A stretch of 64,000 nt of DNA from Mesodorylaimus sp. YZB2_4. Taxonomy: Eukaryota; Nematoda; Enoplea; Dorylaimida; Dorylaimidae. Position 1 is the first letter of the stretch. The number at the start of each line of letters is the position of its first letter. The stretch lies in NCBI GenBank assembly GCA_030248295.1, contig JASANH010000902.1:182283-246282 (forward strand), in the 5' to 3' direction. Of this stretch, positions 45,822 through 57,674 are shown piece after piece. The notes beneath the pieces were generated by a model that saw only the letters and a program-made list of their open reading frames with translations, ran no database searches and had not been told where the DNA came from. A program made the position numbers and the translations under genes.

Positions 45822-46773
45822 CTTCCCGCGTCAGAAACTGGTTCTGGGGAATGCTTCGGTACGACTCAGGGAGTTTGCCTGAGGAGTTGCACTCGTCCTA
45901 GAAGTTGTCTTACGCGAATACACACAAGGTATAGTCATCCTGAATGAATTGAGTTGTCCTGGCTTTTATGCAACGGGCCCCTGTCTTTCAAATTTTTCTC
46001 GAGGAGACCAATGCGAAAATGAGATCGATATTTCGATTTACAACTTCCGTTGAATGAAGTTGCCACTGTAACTTTGAACATTTGCATTGTAACAAATACA
46101 CAACTCGCAACACTTTCTGAGCTTAGGAACAAATGGCACAATCAGCTGACTCACGACCGGACCGGATCGGATAAAAACTTTACGAATCAGATTGGATAAC
46201 TTTTGAATCGGATCATGCAAAAACCGTACTTGAAATCTTTTTCAACATTCAATGACGCATAAATTTTTGTCGAAAGGTTGCTCCCTATGATAAACAGACA
46301 GTATTCATTTGAATGGTGCCATGGCACAAGCAGCCCCTTTTAGCCACACTGCTCATTATAGATCTATTCTACAAGCTGATAATGCTCGGGAGTTCGCTGT
46401 TGGCCTACGATTATCGCAGAAAAGTCGCAGAAATGTCGCATCGGATCGTTCAGATCGGATGATCCTATCCGAATTTTCGGATGCGGATTTTTTAAATCGG
46501 CCGATCCGATCCGATCCTGCCGTGACTGCTGGGCTTGATTACCGAGGCACCTAATTCGCCATGCTTTCGTAGCGATCGCAAACAGCCGCGTGCTCTGGGA
46601 CTTATTTCGTTGCATTTCCCCGCTCTTCAAGAATGGCTTCGTCCAGTTTTCACAACTGCAGACAAAGCGAAACCAGAAAAACAAAAAGCTTAAAACACAA
46701 AAACAAACACAAGACAGAAAGGAAAAGCCCCCCGCCCGCCCCCCCCCCCCCCGGCCCCCAGGCCCCAGACCCC

Positions 46774-47095
46774 TGAAACTGCGACACCAGATTCGCTAAG
46801 CGCAATGAACAGCACAGTCGTTCATCGAGTTCACTAGTGGCACGCTTTGAATAACCACGTCCCGATTCATGCACGAGTTTGGAATATGATCAAATTTTTG
46901 CCCAGTGTCTTAAAAAAGAAAAATGCACAAAATATGGTAAAAGCAACAAAAAGTGTTTCTGCACAGGGATGAGGCACTTGGGCGGCAGAGTCCTGATATT
47001 TTTTTATTTTTGTCTTTGTAGCAGCAAGCCTTTCACTGTCGAAGGCAGTGTGCCTGGGCCAAATTTTGCCCAATTTTCATCATAGTATCGGTGAA
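46774..47095 (-). pseudogene. Duplicate of lectin gene 1 PAN exon
   Basis: Nearly identical to about 39316-39640: acceptor, MHESGRGYSKRAT shadow frame and the following intron are all the same, including the in-frame TAG (46796-46798). It starts abruptly after the C-rich tract, losing the end of the PAN exon. About 320 bp were copied. Confidence 0.85.
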
Positions 47096-47104
47096 TGATA
47101 GTGT

Positions 47105-47255
47105 TCCAATGACCTCTCACGCCAGGTGCGCAGTTACGGGCGAGTGTTCGACTCGCGGGCCAGTAAATCATTTCGTGTAAAATGTGTGGCTGGTCTAGCT
47201 CTTCACTCTCGAGTGCGCATAAGCGTTTGGTGATGTGGTAAAACATGAACATGAA
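47105..47255 (+). repeat. Divergent family S SINE with (CATGAA)n tail
   Basis: Has CCTCTCACGCCAGGTGCGCA, GTGTTCGACTCGCGG, CTCTCGAGTGCGCATAAGCG and ends in ACATGAACATGAACATGAAC. Same layout as the reference copy, but the tail unit is changed. Confidence 0.65.
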
Positions 47256-48407
47256 CATGAACCTGGGTTTTTCACTGTCTTACCTGACCTGACCCTGACT
47301 TTGACCAAGGGTCGGTCAATCAGGGTTTTGACAGAATTCTTACTTGACCTTGAGGTCATTTCTAACACTAGTGGATGATCAAAGTTTTCCGCGTGCTTTT
47401 AGTGTCCCCAGCAGATTGATGTATTTAAAGACTTCTGACTTAAGGCTAAAAACTTTTTCACCACTGTCTAATTTGAGACACTATCTTAGCAAAAAATGAA
47501 TGCTTGATTTTAAAAGTATCAGCTAAACCTACTGGGCTCACCTGGGAAAGTGGAAGACTATTCTAAGATGCTTTTTTATTGAATGAATGTCAGAAGGCAG
47601 AGTCTGAAAGCTCAAGCTTTCAGAAAAACTGACTATCACGCTGTGCGACCCTTCGTTGTTGGCCCAGGTAGATGGTCTGGATGGCTGGTCTAGCCCTTCA
47701 CGATGACTGCTGATGCAACCTGACGCTCAAAAATGGACTGAGAATCATATACTCTCAAGCGATCGAAGGATGTCTCAAGCAAATTCAGCATGCTAACAGG
47801 CGAGCGACAATGCACAAGGAGTAGCCCAGAACAACCTGGGTCATACAGCATGGGCGACACCATGGATGAACGAAACTGCATAGCATCAGTATGATCAACT
47901 CAGTAAGCAAAATACCCCAAATTTGCTTTAAAAAAACAACGACCGAAATGGGGTTTGGGTCAAGTCTGCTGGAATTTGCAATACAAAAAGCCGTTTTTGA
48001 ATTCAAGCTTCGAGCACACAAAATTCGAATACTCTGCAAGGAGCAGGACTAGCTGGTAGCATTGCTGATTAGTACTTTTTAAAGAACGACAGACATCCCA
48101 GAATGACTGCAGCTAAGAAACAACCCCACCAAGTTTAGTGGCGTTCTCAGCTGCAGCCAACGAATCGTTCTGAACGTTTTAGTAAACCAGTTGGAGTAAA
48201 TAAACGCAGATTTTTGACGCCTTATGTTGCTTTCTCGGATGGAACCAGTTTCAAGGAGCTAAACTGCAGCAAATTGAAGTGGTCGACGTGACTGACATAG
48301 GAATCGTTGTAGGTGAAAAAGCAGGGCTGACTAGACCACAGTTTTACCAGTCATGACCAGACTGGACATGAGGGCAGCTTCCTCCCAACAGAATGGCACT
48401 AACTTAC

Positions 48408-49888
48408 TGGAAACTGTGCACAAAGTGTATTCCGCGTTCCCACACGCATAGTCGGCAAAAAAGGTGATGTTTTTATGAAGAAAGAGGCACTCCCCATCGC
48501 CAGCTCCAGTATCGTCGCGCAGGCGCCAATGCAAGAACGTCTTGTCGAAGGATAAGCTCTTTCTGTGGAGTTGATGTCCGTATGAAATTAAGTGAACGAA
48601 CCGAATAACTGGGCGGACGAAGGGGCCTTTGGGCTGTTTCTAAATGCCAAACAAACAAATTGGGTGCCAAGAGGACCCTAAAATGAGCCAAAGATAGGTA
48701 TCAAAAACAAGTAGTCGTGGGTAGTGACACTCTATTATGCTCATATCCTCTATCTCGCAAGACAGGTTTGAAAAAATGACCGAAAGTTAGCACATTAGCG
48801 AAGTGTAAAAAAAAAAAAACGATTAGTTATTATCTGGTGCCGCGTCAATCTTTGCTCAAAGAATATTTGCGAGAAAGATTTTTAAAAGTCAGCATGCCAG
48901 CGTGGGTTGCAGCATCGATCAGGTGCAGTATATGATTGGTGGCCGCGGTGGTGCAGCAATTCGGCATTCGTCTCTCCGTACTGCTTGGAAGCGAGCTGCT
49001 GGACTCATCCCAGGTTCGAACCCGTGAGATGGAGGTCGGTTTGCAAACCATAAACCCTCGCTGACCTCGCACGCCAGGCCTCGGGTGACTCACCTGGTAG
49101 TGTTGAGGCGCTCAGAGTGGAGAGACAGAAGCCAAACAAGGAGACAGTCTTGGCTGTCGAAAACTGACAGGGTTCTTTTTTCTGTCTTTGTGAATTGACT
49201 GACCTCTATTTGCCACCCAAGCCCCATTTGGTTCACAAGCTGTAAGCAAGCAAGGAAAACAGATTCAGAGGTTAAAAAGCTGGCTAGCAAGTCAGTGACA
49301 GCTGAGAAGCCATGGAGGCTGGGGTCCCGCCTGTTACAGCGCGCCCACTTTCGTTGCAGTCGCAAAACAGTCGATTGGGAAACCTGATAGTAGGAGTAAG
49401 GAAGAGGCGGCGCATTCCCTGACAGCCCGAAGTATCAGTGGAAAATTTATCATGTGCATAGCTGGCCACTGACTGTTACCAAGTACTGACGATACAGTGT
49501 ACCCACGAAATTTTCAAAAAGCCCAGAACCGCAAAATTTGTGTGCCGCTAAACTAAAGTGATTAACAGTATTCCAAGTCACAGTTTTGAGTCCTATAAAC
49601 TGAGTTTTGCGTTTTCTGCGACTGTTTTATGGAAGAACGCTTGCTCGTCTTTTCGTGGATTTAATGGCCTTGTCGAGTGTATGAGGTTTGAATAATTTTA
49701 TGTGTGTCTTTCTCCTGTCGAATACATGTACTCGCTTGGGTCCAGAGTAAAAGGATGATGGCAGCATTGACTTTTGTGAACCCTTCTAATCCAGCCTGAC
49801 ATGCGCATGACTTTCATGTGCAAAAAAACCACGTTTTCTTACCTGAAACGCAAGTTACCAGAGATGTTATCAGCAGATGACGGATCAT
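48408..49888 (-). pseudogene. C-type lectin gene 2, decayed
   Basis: The signal-peptide exon survives (49843-49888, MIRHLLITSLVTCVS with a good donor). The second-half lectin exon is at 48408-48677. Compared with the intact paralogue (exon 53968-54238), that exon has TAA at 48588-48590 after LFGSFT and a 1-bp deletion near 48557, which shifts the frame. Downstream of the deletion the other frame resumes TFLHW.. and DGECLFLH, then YTLCTVSSK. The exon is 270 bp instead of 271. No first-half lectin exon was found in the intron, where a tRNA-like element sits instead (48935-49090). Confidence 0.8.
48935..49090 (+). repeat. Second type of tRNA-like repeat
   Basis: GTGGCCGCGGTGGTGCAGCA at the start and GGTTCGAACCC about 85 bp on resemble A and B boxes, but spacing and arms do not make a standard tRNA cloverleaf. 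Differs from family S in sequence. Single copy in the window. Confidence 0.45.
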
Positions 49889-50754
49889 GCTGAGCGGTCG
49901 TTTGAGGGAGAAGCAAAACAGATAAAGCTAGAAAAAACCAAGTTTGATGGCCTCGTAATTGTTTGCAGTCCACGCCGAGTTTCCGCCCTGAAACACCGCT
50001 CCAATTGGCCTCAGTTTTTCAATAGACGTGCATAGCTTTCGACAAAAATCTCCTTTAAGAAAGGTTCAGCGAGAGCGGATTTGTTTAACGGCGACTCACA
50101 TTTCGCAGGTTTATTTAATTGCTAGCTATTTAGGTGTGGGCCTTTTGGTTTTAGAATTTGTGCCCCTTGAGAAGAAACGACTAGATGACCGTGCATACTC
50201 ATAAGTCGGTACTTTGTGGGCAATTGATCTAGAATATTAAACAGAACTTTCAGAAAAGGTTGTTTGACGTCAACACGTGGAGTTGACCAACAAAAGACAA
50301 TGTCGAGGTACTGTAGCTATTTAAATTCATAATTTACTTCGACTCCAATATTAGAATGTGTTTCCTGGTTACGGTGCCTCACAAGCCAGCACCGACCAAA
50401 CACACTTTTTGCACCGAACCGAACCTTTGCTTAAATCTCAGAGAACCCAAACTGAATATAACGGAAATCAATGTTTTCCCACATCTTATATCCTCCATTA
50501 TTTCCAATGTATTTGTGAGGCTTGCTGCTCATAGGAGCGCGTCTCCTGTCGTCGTAATTCTCGAGCTTGCATCTCTTGCTAGCGGCAGAAAATATATTCA
50601 TCAAGACTTGCACAAATGATCGCATTTACTTTTGATTAAATCCACAAAAATACCTGTCTTCTCTTTCAGTCGACTATAAATTTTCTGCTGGTCGCGCTTT
50701 AATATGGATATCGTTTCCAAGACATTATTTGTCACCCCACAAGAAACAGTCTCC

Positions 50755-53700
50755 CTATGGTCTGTAACTGTAATAATTGCATCCTGTTTGGGTCGCAATG
50801 AAACCGTGCTTCGAGCCATCAGCGGCGAATAGGTCGCACTCGCCAGTGAAATGCCAGTTGAAACTGCGACACCACGTTTTCTCGGCGCAACGGCTGGCAC
50901 AATCGATCAGAGTCGCAGGCTGTATGGCTTGAATAGCCATGCTACGATTCATGCACTCGTTAGGAATCTTATCGAAATCTTGCACGCTGTCTTAAAAGAT
51001 ACTGAATGTTAGCTCGCTTACTTTTTTAACCTCTCTAAGAAAAAATGTGTTTTTTTGTGAATCTTTAGTTTTGTTTCCCGCAAAAATTTGGACATCAGAG
51101 GTGGAGACAAAGTTTGTGCCCAAATTTAAGCCCAACGGGGATTCAGTTTGACTGTACGATGAGCTTTAAGAAAATTATTGGCCGCGCTTGTTATTTTCGG
51201 GCAGCAACAGTTCCTGCTGAAGTGGATCGCCGCGTGTCTTCGCTGTGACAGCACCAGTGAAGCATGTTATCAATACAGGCAATCATCCTCCTGTACTCCA
51301 GCCACCTGGGCGGGTCCCTTTTTTCAATGGCAGGTCATCAAAGATTTTGTTGACACCTTGAAACTGCCGGATCAGATAGAAGACCCTAGTCCGAGCTGGA
51401 GTTCGCCTGTAGTACTCGCTACGAAGAAAGACATGGAGGTTCTTCATTGACTCATGAAGGCCGAGCTATGCAGGATGAATATCAATTGCGTAGGTTAGAT
51501 ATGATACTAGACTCATTGCACGGGGCAAAATATTCTCCGCACTGGATTCGCTAAGTGCATTCCATCAAATTAAGTTAGCCCTGGGGGATGTGCTGATGAC
51601 TGCTTTCAGAGTACCATCCAGGCAGAACCAGTGGAAAGTGCTACAATTCGGATTACGAAACTGTCCTGGTACATTCCAACGGCTGATGGGTGTAGTGCTT
51701 CCAGGATTGCAATGGGCAGACTGTCTTGTTTATCTGAATGACATACATGATGTTTGGGAGTTAGTTTAAACAGTATCAACAGCGATTAAATGCAGAGCTC
51801 AAAAGAAACCAGTGGAACCAGAACCAGTGGTAAGACGAGTCGCGAGTTCAGTACCCTCTCAGCGCAATACTCTTGACGGTTTGGCATCCCATGCGAAAAT
51901 GTCTTTAACGAGCTCAAAAATGTCTTCAACGATCTCTTCAAGAGGCTAATGGAAGTAGTGCGAAAGAGTGCGGAACGGGCAGAGTTGGGGGGAGCAAAGT
52001 AAATGAGGGCGCAGCATTTTGGCCCTGGTCCCCTCTGCCCTCCAGACCCCCAAAGCCTAAATTGCCATTGGAAGGGCGTGCTCGGCGTGGGCTAATCCTC
52101 CATTCTTTCTAAGCCCTCTCTCTGAAGAAACAGAATACTAGCCGGCTTATCCTTTTTTTCTCCTTCTTGTTATTCCATGTTTTTTTGCAGGCAGTTTTAG
52201 AATAAGCCTACGGCTAAATTAAGGTCGAAACAGACCGAGAATGTCTATGTTTTACCAAAACTCCATGTTTTACGCAAACTGTTTCAGTCGCTGCGCGCCA
52301 GTCTGAATCTGAATGTATTTTTTAGAGTCACGGCTAACGAAATAACTACTTATGCGCACCGCGCGCGCACACGTTGGGGAAGCAAAGTATAAGAGTGCCA
52401 TGCTGGGTGGAGATTCTTGGACATGGCTAAATTTTATGGCAGGTTCATCATGGATTTTTCGCAAATACCGAAACCAATGTACGATCTGACGAAGGAGAAC
52501 GTAAAGTTTCACTGGACTACTAAATGCCGCAAGGCGTTTGAAAAATTAAAAAGAATGCTGAAATCATACTGTTTTGAGGTATCCCGACTTTTCTAAATCG
52601 TTCTTTATTTTCACTGATGCGAGCTGATACGGTTTAGGTGCTATCTTGGCTCAGCGCGCGGATGATAGACGCGAACATCCTTTGGGGTCCGCCGGTACAA
52701 CGCTGAAGGGTGCAGAACCGAAGTGACCTGCGACAGAACTTGGAGGCTTAGCAGTTCATTGGCTGTGAGACTTTTTAGACCATACATATATGGAGAAGCA
52801 TTCTACCCTGTCACTGACCATTCATCAGCAACGTGCACATTAACTACGGTCGGGTGTGCGAAAAATTCGGCTGACAGCAGGCTTCTACGCCAGGGAAAAA
52901 ATATTGAGATCTGGTTACTATAATTCATCAATAATCGATTACGTGCCTTATCGCGGCTGATCACAGACGGTTCTTTTAATATCCCACAAAATTTTTGATA
53001 AAAAAAGATTCAGACTCCTTTGAATACAGCAAACATTTATGTTCTCCAAAAATTGTTTTTGACCTAAAACTAAGCAAGCTATGATTTTTCGACCAAAAAT
53101 TGACCTTTTTGACCTTTTCGACCTGTGTTTCCATACGTGGGCTTTAAAAATATCTTACAGTACTCTCTCTGGACAATCAGTTTTGTAAGTGCTTCCGACT
53201 GAGCACATAAAAAAGGGCTTTAAAAATTCGATTGTCCAGCCGTCAGTCGAGTCTTACAAACCCTCTTTTTACAACTTTGAGATAAGGTACACGCAATTTG
53301 AAAAATCCATTCAAGACTCACAGAGAAATACGTGGTCACATACACTGATCAGATCTTCCTTTTCAAAAAAGATTCTTCAGATTCTTCCTTTTCTTCCTTT
53401 CCAATCATTTAGACTATATTATCATCAAAAACAGCGATAAAACATTCTTCATGTCATGTCATATTTTCTCTGTAGCCGAGCACCGCTGTCGCGAGAAATA
53501 GAGATAGAGGCGACAAGCTTCGAGTTTGGTGCTTAATCAAGAGACGAGATGAGCAGACCATTTAGGTCAACAAAGAAAAACGCACCTAGCATGAATGATA
53601 CCAAATCGTAGATCACTCAGAGGTGTAAAGTGCTTTATTTTCGGGTATCGTGCAGTAGGCGAGACGTCAATCACACATTTCGCGACAACCTCAAAGCGCA

Positions 53701-55225
53701 CTCGGGGGCTGAGGAACGCATATTTGACAATTATTGTTTTACCTAGGCAGAGTCGAACCTTCAACTGCAAGTGCGAACCAAGGTGAGGGGCAGGCCTTTC
53801 ACGCCCTTTCAGTTTGAAGCAGGGCTATATTATTCGAGAGCCAACCCCTCGTCATAGTAACAATTAGAGTTCCTGCCATATTCGCTGACTTACACTTCTT
53901 TGCAGACTCTTTTGCGCGTCGTCTAGCATCGAGAGGGTGCCCTGATCCCAATAGAATACCAACTTACTGAAAACTGTGCATAAAATGTATTGCTCTCTCC
54001 CGCACCAAAAATCGCCAAAATTCTGTGTGTTGTTATAAAGAAGCAGGCACTCGCCATCGCCAGGATTGCGATCGTCGCGCAGGCGCCCTTGCAAGAACGT
54101 CTTGTCGAAGGTTAAGCTCGTTTCTGTGGCGTTGATGTCCGCATAAAAGTACGTGAACGAGCCGAATAACGGGTTGCCTCGAGTGGTCTGAGGGGTGTTC
54201 TTGAACGCCAACCAAACGTATTGGTTGCCGAGACAAACCTTAAGTGAGCAACGACTCGAAGGTAGCTGTGGGATGTAAAAATTTTACTTCAGCATCTGTC
54301 CCCGCCTTTCATGACAAACTAAAAAAGTGACTAAAATTTAACACTCTGGTAAAGTGTAAACTGTTGAAGAAATCGCCGTAGCTTACAATTGGTGCAGCCT
54401 TATAGTGTCCTATACTCTATCTGTGGGTGATCAAAAAGGTTTAGGGGGTCGAAGAGTCCAGCAGTGTCGGTCAGTTACAGCACATCGATTGTTGAAGCGA
54501 ATCTTCGAAATGGTGGCCGCGGGAAACGATATAAAACAGCTCGTCTTACTGTCATCGCGGGTCATCGCCAATCCCTCATCGCTAGTGTCTTATTTTCAGT
54601 TTCCAGATCCAGATGGTCAAAAATTTTTGTCTTCTATGAAAGGCTCCTTTGAAACACGGGTCACACATTTTGAAGCAGCTGCTTTCCTTGCAGTCGCAAG
54701 AACGTCGGATAAGATGCCTGATTTTAAGCAGTTTCTCTAGAATGCGCCAGCCTCGTGCTTCAGCCCGCGCCCATACTGGTCGGTCGGGGGTTTTGCATGA
54801 TTACCTGTTGCTGAAGGTAGTCCGTGATGGCACTCATTTCGTTGGTTGTTAAAATCTGGCCTAATCTTGCATTGCTGCTCTGGCACTTGCCAAACGCGTT
54901 GTCCCAGCTGCTGTTCACGAGCCCTCCGGCGCTGTCACGGGACAGGAAAAAACAGCGCCCACCGTTGACCACTCCTTTATGCACATTCGAACATGTTTGT
55001 TGGAACGTGCTTGGATCGACGCAATATTGGCCTGAAACCAAAATGTTTTACAGATTTCTGAATTCCCAGGTGGCCAGATGAGACTCCCCAAAGTGATGAA
55101 GTGTGAACCCTTGATGCTATGAGGCCTGAGATGAGCATGGGTGTCGTGGGAAAAAATGAGAAATATTCTCTTTCCTTACTTGAAACGCAAGTTGCCAAAA
55201 ATAGTATCAGCAGACGATGGATCAT
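50755..55225 (-). CDS. Secreted C-type lectin-PAN protein, intact frame
   Basis: Four exons (minus): 55180-55225, 54805-55031, 53968-54238, 50755-50990, total 780 nt (259 aa), phases consistent and matching gene 1 exactly. Exon 1 is a signal peptide (MIHRLLILFLATCVS). The lectin-like domain carries CVDPSTFQQTC, GGRCFF, WDNAFGKCQ, YVWLAFKN, DKTFLQGRLRD, GDGECLLLYNN and EQYILCTVF. The canonical Ca/sugar motifs (EPN/QPD, WND) are not visible, so sugar binding is doubtful. The last exon is a PAN/apple-type module (IPNECMNRSMAIQ, CASRCAEKTWCRSFNW, GECDLF) ending YYSYRP. It lies 3 kb away beyond a retroelement remnant, so assigning it to this gene rests on phase and on the gene 1 parallel; it could instead belong to a separate damaged copy. 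Likely an extracellular recognition or adhesion protein. Confidence 0.7.
51330..52720 (+). pseudogene. Ty3/Gypsy pol remnant (reverse transcriptase and RNase H)
   Basis: Broken plus-strand frames in pol order. SPSWSSPVVLATKKD (RT start) is followed by FSALDSLSAFHQIKLAL, FGLRNCPGTFQRLM and DCLVYLNDI, where the expected YxDD is YLND. Then RFIMDFSQIPKPMYDLTKEN and KAFEKLKRML lead into an RNase H-like stretch, PDFSKSFFIFTDAS-stop-YGLGAILAQR. There are several stops and frameshifts, and unrelated sequence at about 51780-52380. No LTRs were identified. Dead element sitting in the lectin gene intron. Confidence 0.85.
52908..53274. mobile_element. Single arm of the fold-back element
   Basis: Matches the outer half of FB1/FB2 right arms: ATAATCGATTACGTGCC, CTAAGCAAGCTATGA, GACAATCAGTTTTGTAAGTG, CGAGTCTTACAAACCCTC. 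The other arm is absent; it abuts the Gypsy remnant. Confidence 0.75.
53448..53790 (-). repeat. Family S SINE split by an insertion
   Basis: The tail CATGTCATGTCATATT and GAGCACCGCTG sit at 53448-53483. The rest (GCGCACTCGGGGGCTGAGGA, TATTTGACAATTATTG, GCAGAGTCGAACCTTC) continues only at 53694, so about 210 bp of unrelated DNA lie in between. Confidence 0.55.
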
Positions 55226-57674
55226 TTGGAGCTGTCTCGGAAAAAACTAGCGAAAACAAAGTTTCACAGCCTCGTTTGTGCCAAATTCACAGATAGTGGC
55301 CTCGCTCTACGAGACTGGTCTAATTTTGGGCAGGAATACTAATCTTGGCTCGAAAGTATCTTTTTTGCCAAAAAGCTTCTCAAAGTAAGCTACAAAACTG
55401 AGAATAGGAGAGTAATTTTGCGGCGACGACAACGCACATCTTAGCTTTCAGGCTTTTCTCCTGTATAGCTAAGTATTCACAGATGTAGGTAAATCCGCCC
55501 TCGATGTTTTTGCCCTCGACATTTTGTCCAATACGTTCAAAGTACAATTGATGTCCACGTAATTCGTCCCAAAGTAGGTATGCTTCATGGACGAGGAAGA
55601 CTCAATTTGAGACCATTATTAACCGGGCGCTCGAAGAAAGATACAAAAGCAGTCAATAAATTTGCCTCACGAGCCCTAGCTTGGAGACAACTTACAGTTT
55701 AGTTGCCCCTATATAGCCTTGGAAAGTCAAGATTTCCCCAGCAAATTCTTCGCGAGCAACGAGATATAACGCAGGTATCGTTGCCGAAAATGCTTGCACG
55801 TCTTCCGAATGAAGCTGCAAGCAGCATCTGTGCGCTCCAATCAAGGATAGCATTTGCATTTTTCCAGATAAATTTGCATCGGCTGAGCAATATAACATAC
55901 TGTATGCATCGATGACACAAATGCTAGCTAAACGCCATTCAGATCAAGCAGCAGTTAGTAAAGACTGCGAGGCCTAGCCGCCCCCGTCGTTCCGGCTTAC
56001 AGTCTACTCTCCGTGGATCGCATAGCAACTTCTCAATGAGACCATTACACCTTAATCCTAATTTGGGTGGCAGCATTGATTGGCTTAAAGCTCTACTTTC
56101 TCTAAAATTAAGTACATTCATGAATAAGCCTGTGACATTTTCTCGCGTTTGCACATAAAAGACATGTCGATAAAATCTTCGCGCCCACGGAAAAAGTGTC
56201 ACAATACCGTGCTTTAAACTGAGCAATCGCCCCAGCACGAGCAACAAGGACGCTTGACACAGTCTGAACAGGTTTGTTGCAGAACGGTGGGGGCTAATAA
56301 ATGCTATTCGAAATGGTGGAATGGTTACTTCAACCCGGAAATTCTGAAGCATAATTTGCGAATACTGCTTTTTTAAAAGTCGTGTGGGTCAGGCCAGTTT
56401 CCCGCGGGGACTTTCAACCTGTTTCAGCCTATAGCCGCGGCCAGCAGTTATATTATGATAAGCGATGGCCGTGAGGTGACCAGCTTTCACGGCAGCTTCC
56501 CGGTGTGCGAATCCACTTGAAGCACCGCCACACAAGGGCACCCTGTGCCAGCACCAGATGATACTGGGCGAGAAGGGTGGAACCATCCCGACATGTGCTC
56601 CGCAACCAATGTCCTGATTCTCTACTCCCTATGCGTCCGCCGTATGACTGTACTGGGTGAGTCGCCCAGAGCCAGGTGTGCAAGGCCACCGACGGACCTC
56701 CAAATGCCATCTTCAGCCATAACAGAACTGCGGCCTCCCCGTCGGGGTTGCTGGCCGAAGCAAGTGTAAGACCAACATCCTGAAGGGCGGGGAGCTCACT
56801 GGGAATTAGAAGGGTATCTGGAAGAGTTTTATCATTATCAGAGGGATTGCCATGGTCGCACAGCGTTGCGGCGGCCCCCGCGACCAGTTTCTGGGCCAAC
56901 GGCGAGGCCATGATGTAAGATGAGCCAGCTGAGACTGGTCTGTTTGCACAAGGAAAACTGGATAGCGCGGCGCGATGGGTGTGTATCATATATCGATCTT
57001 GCCATGCCCCTATCACCTACAGTAAGCTGTTTTTTCATGCCCTAAAATTACAGCCAGATTGGAACTTATTATCGTACTTTATCTGGGTTACATTTCCGAT
57101 AGCTCGAGCATAGATGGAGGGCAAGCATGTGTGATGTGGCTTGGATTGAGAACGTCTAGGGGTTTGGTTTATTGATTACCACACCACATAAATGATTTAT
57201 TGCTCACCGGTGACTGGCCGTTGATAAGGGTGAAATCTCTTGAACGAGCGCTTAAACGGGACGACCATCGTCGATGAAACTTTACTCACAGCCGCCGCAC
57301 GTGGATACGAAATTGAACAGACTCACTTACACACGAAAATGCGCCTCCTTATATACCTTTCCTAATACACGTGCCTATAGAGTACAAGGTCAGACAAACA
57401 ATGTCATAAAAGAAAAACCAGTATGGTTAGCACAAAATCTGATGCACGCGTGTTAGATCTAGAAACATTTCTGGTTCCTGTCGCTTGGCCGCTGATGAAC
57501 TTTGATTCATCTCAGAAACTGGCGCGGCCTCGATGCGGGTGCAAGAAACAGGAAAAATGTGCAAACACCAGAACTGGCGGCAAATTCCAGTACGAATGCT
57601 TCGTCACACATGCCTCTGCCAAGCATGCAATCACGTATATTTTCTACACAGTACCAAGCCAGCAATGAGGACGA
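55226..57674. other. Lectin remnant, repeat B copy and unassigned frames
   Basis: At about 55440-55920 (minus) fragments such as YFGTNYVDINCTL and LIGAHRCCLQLHSEDVQ resemble C-type lectin halves in broken frames, probably a fifth decayed copy. Repeat family B copy 2 lies at about 56455-56720. A 137-codon minus frame (55939-56352) has no recognised domain. Confidence 0.4.
56455..56720 (+). repeat. Dispersed repeat family B, copy 2
   Basis: Shares ordered blocks with 2560-2900 (CGTGAGGTGACCAGCTTTCA, AAGGGCACCCTGTGCCA, ATGATACTGGGCGAGAA, TCGCCCAGAGCCAGG). Confidence 0.55.

Larger units (their letters stand above)
42930..45980. mobile_element. PIF/Harbinger DNA transposon, two-gene type
   Basis: Left GGGCCCGTTGCATAAAAGCC continues AGGACAAGTCAACTC; right GAGTTGTCCTGGCTTTTATG continues CAACGGGCCC, forming imperfect terminal repeats of about 35 bp. 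Inside are a DDE transposase (plus strand) and a Myb/SANT-like gene (minus strand), the standard Harbinger pair. A related end (ATGACGTTTATGCAACAGGG then CCC) is seen alone at 63571-63599. The expected 3-bp target duplication could not be identified. Confidence 0.85.
45981..48300. other. Repeat-rich stretch with a segmental duplicate of lectin gene 1
   Basis: A possible small MITE at about 46153-46530 (ends CACGACCGGACCGGATCGG / GATCCGATCCTGCCGTG), a purine/pyrimidine tract with C runs at 46735-46770, the PAN-exon duplicate at 46774-47095, a SINE S copy at 47105-47255 and the GACCTGACC-type repeat. No functional gene recognised. Confidence 0.5.

Noticed and set aside
56453-57016. 187-codon minus-strand frame
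   Set aside because: Half of it lies in dispersed repeat family B, which is also present at 2560-2900 without this frame.
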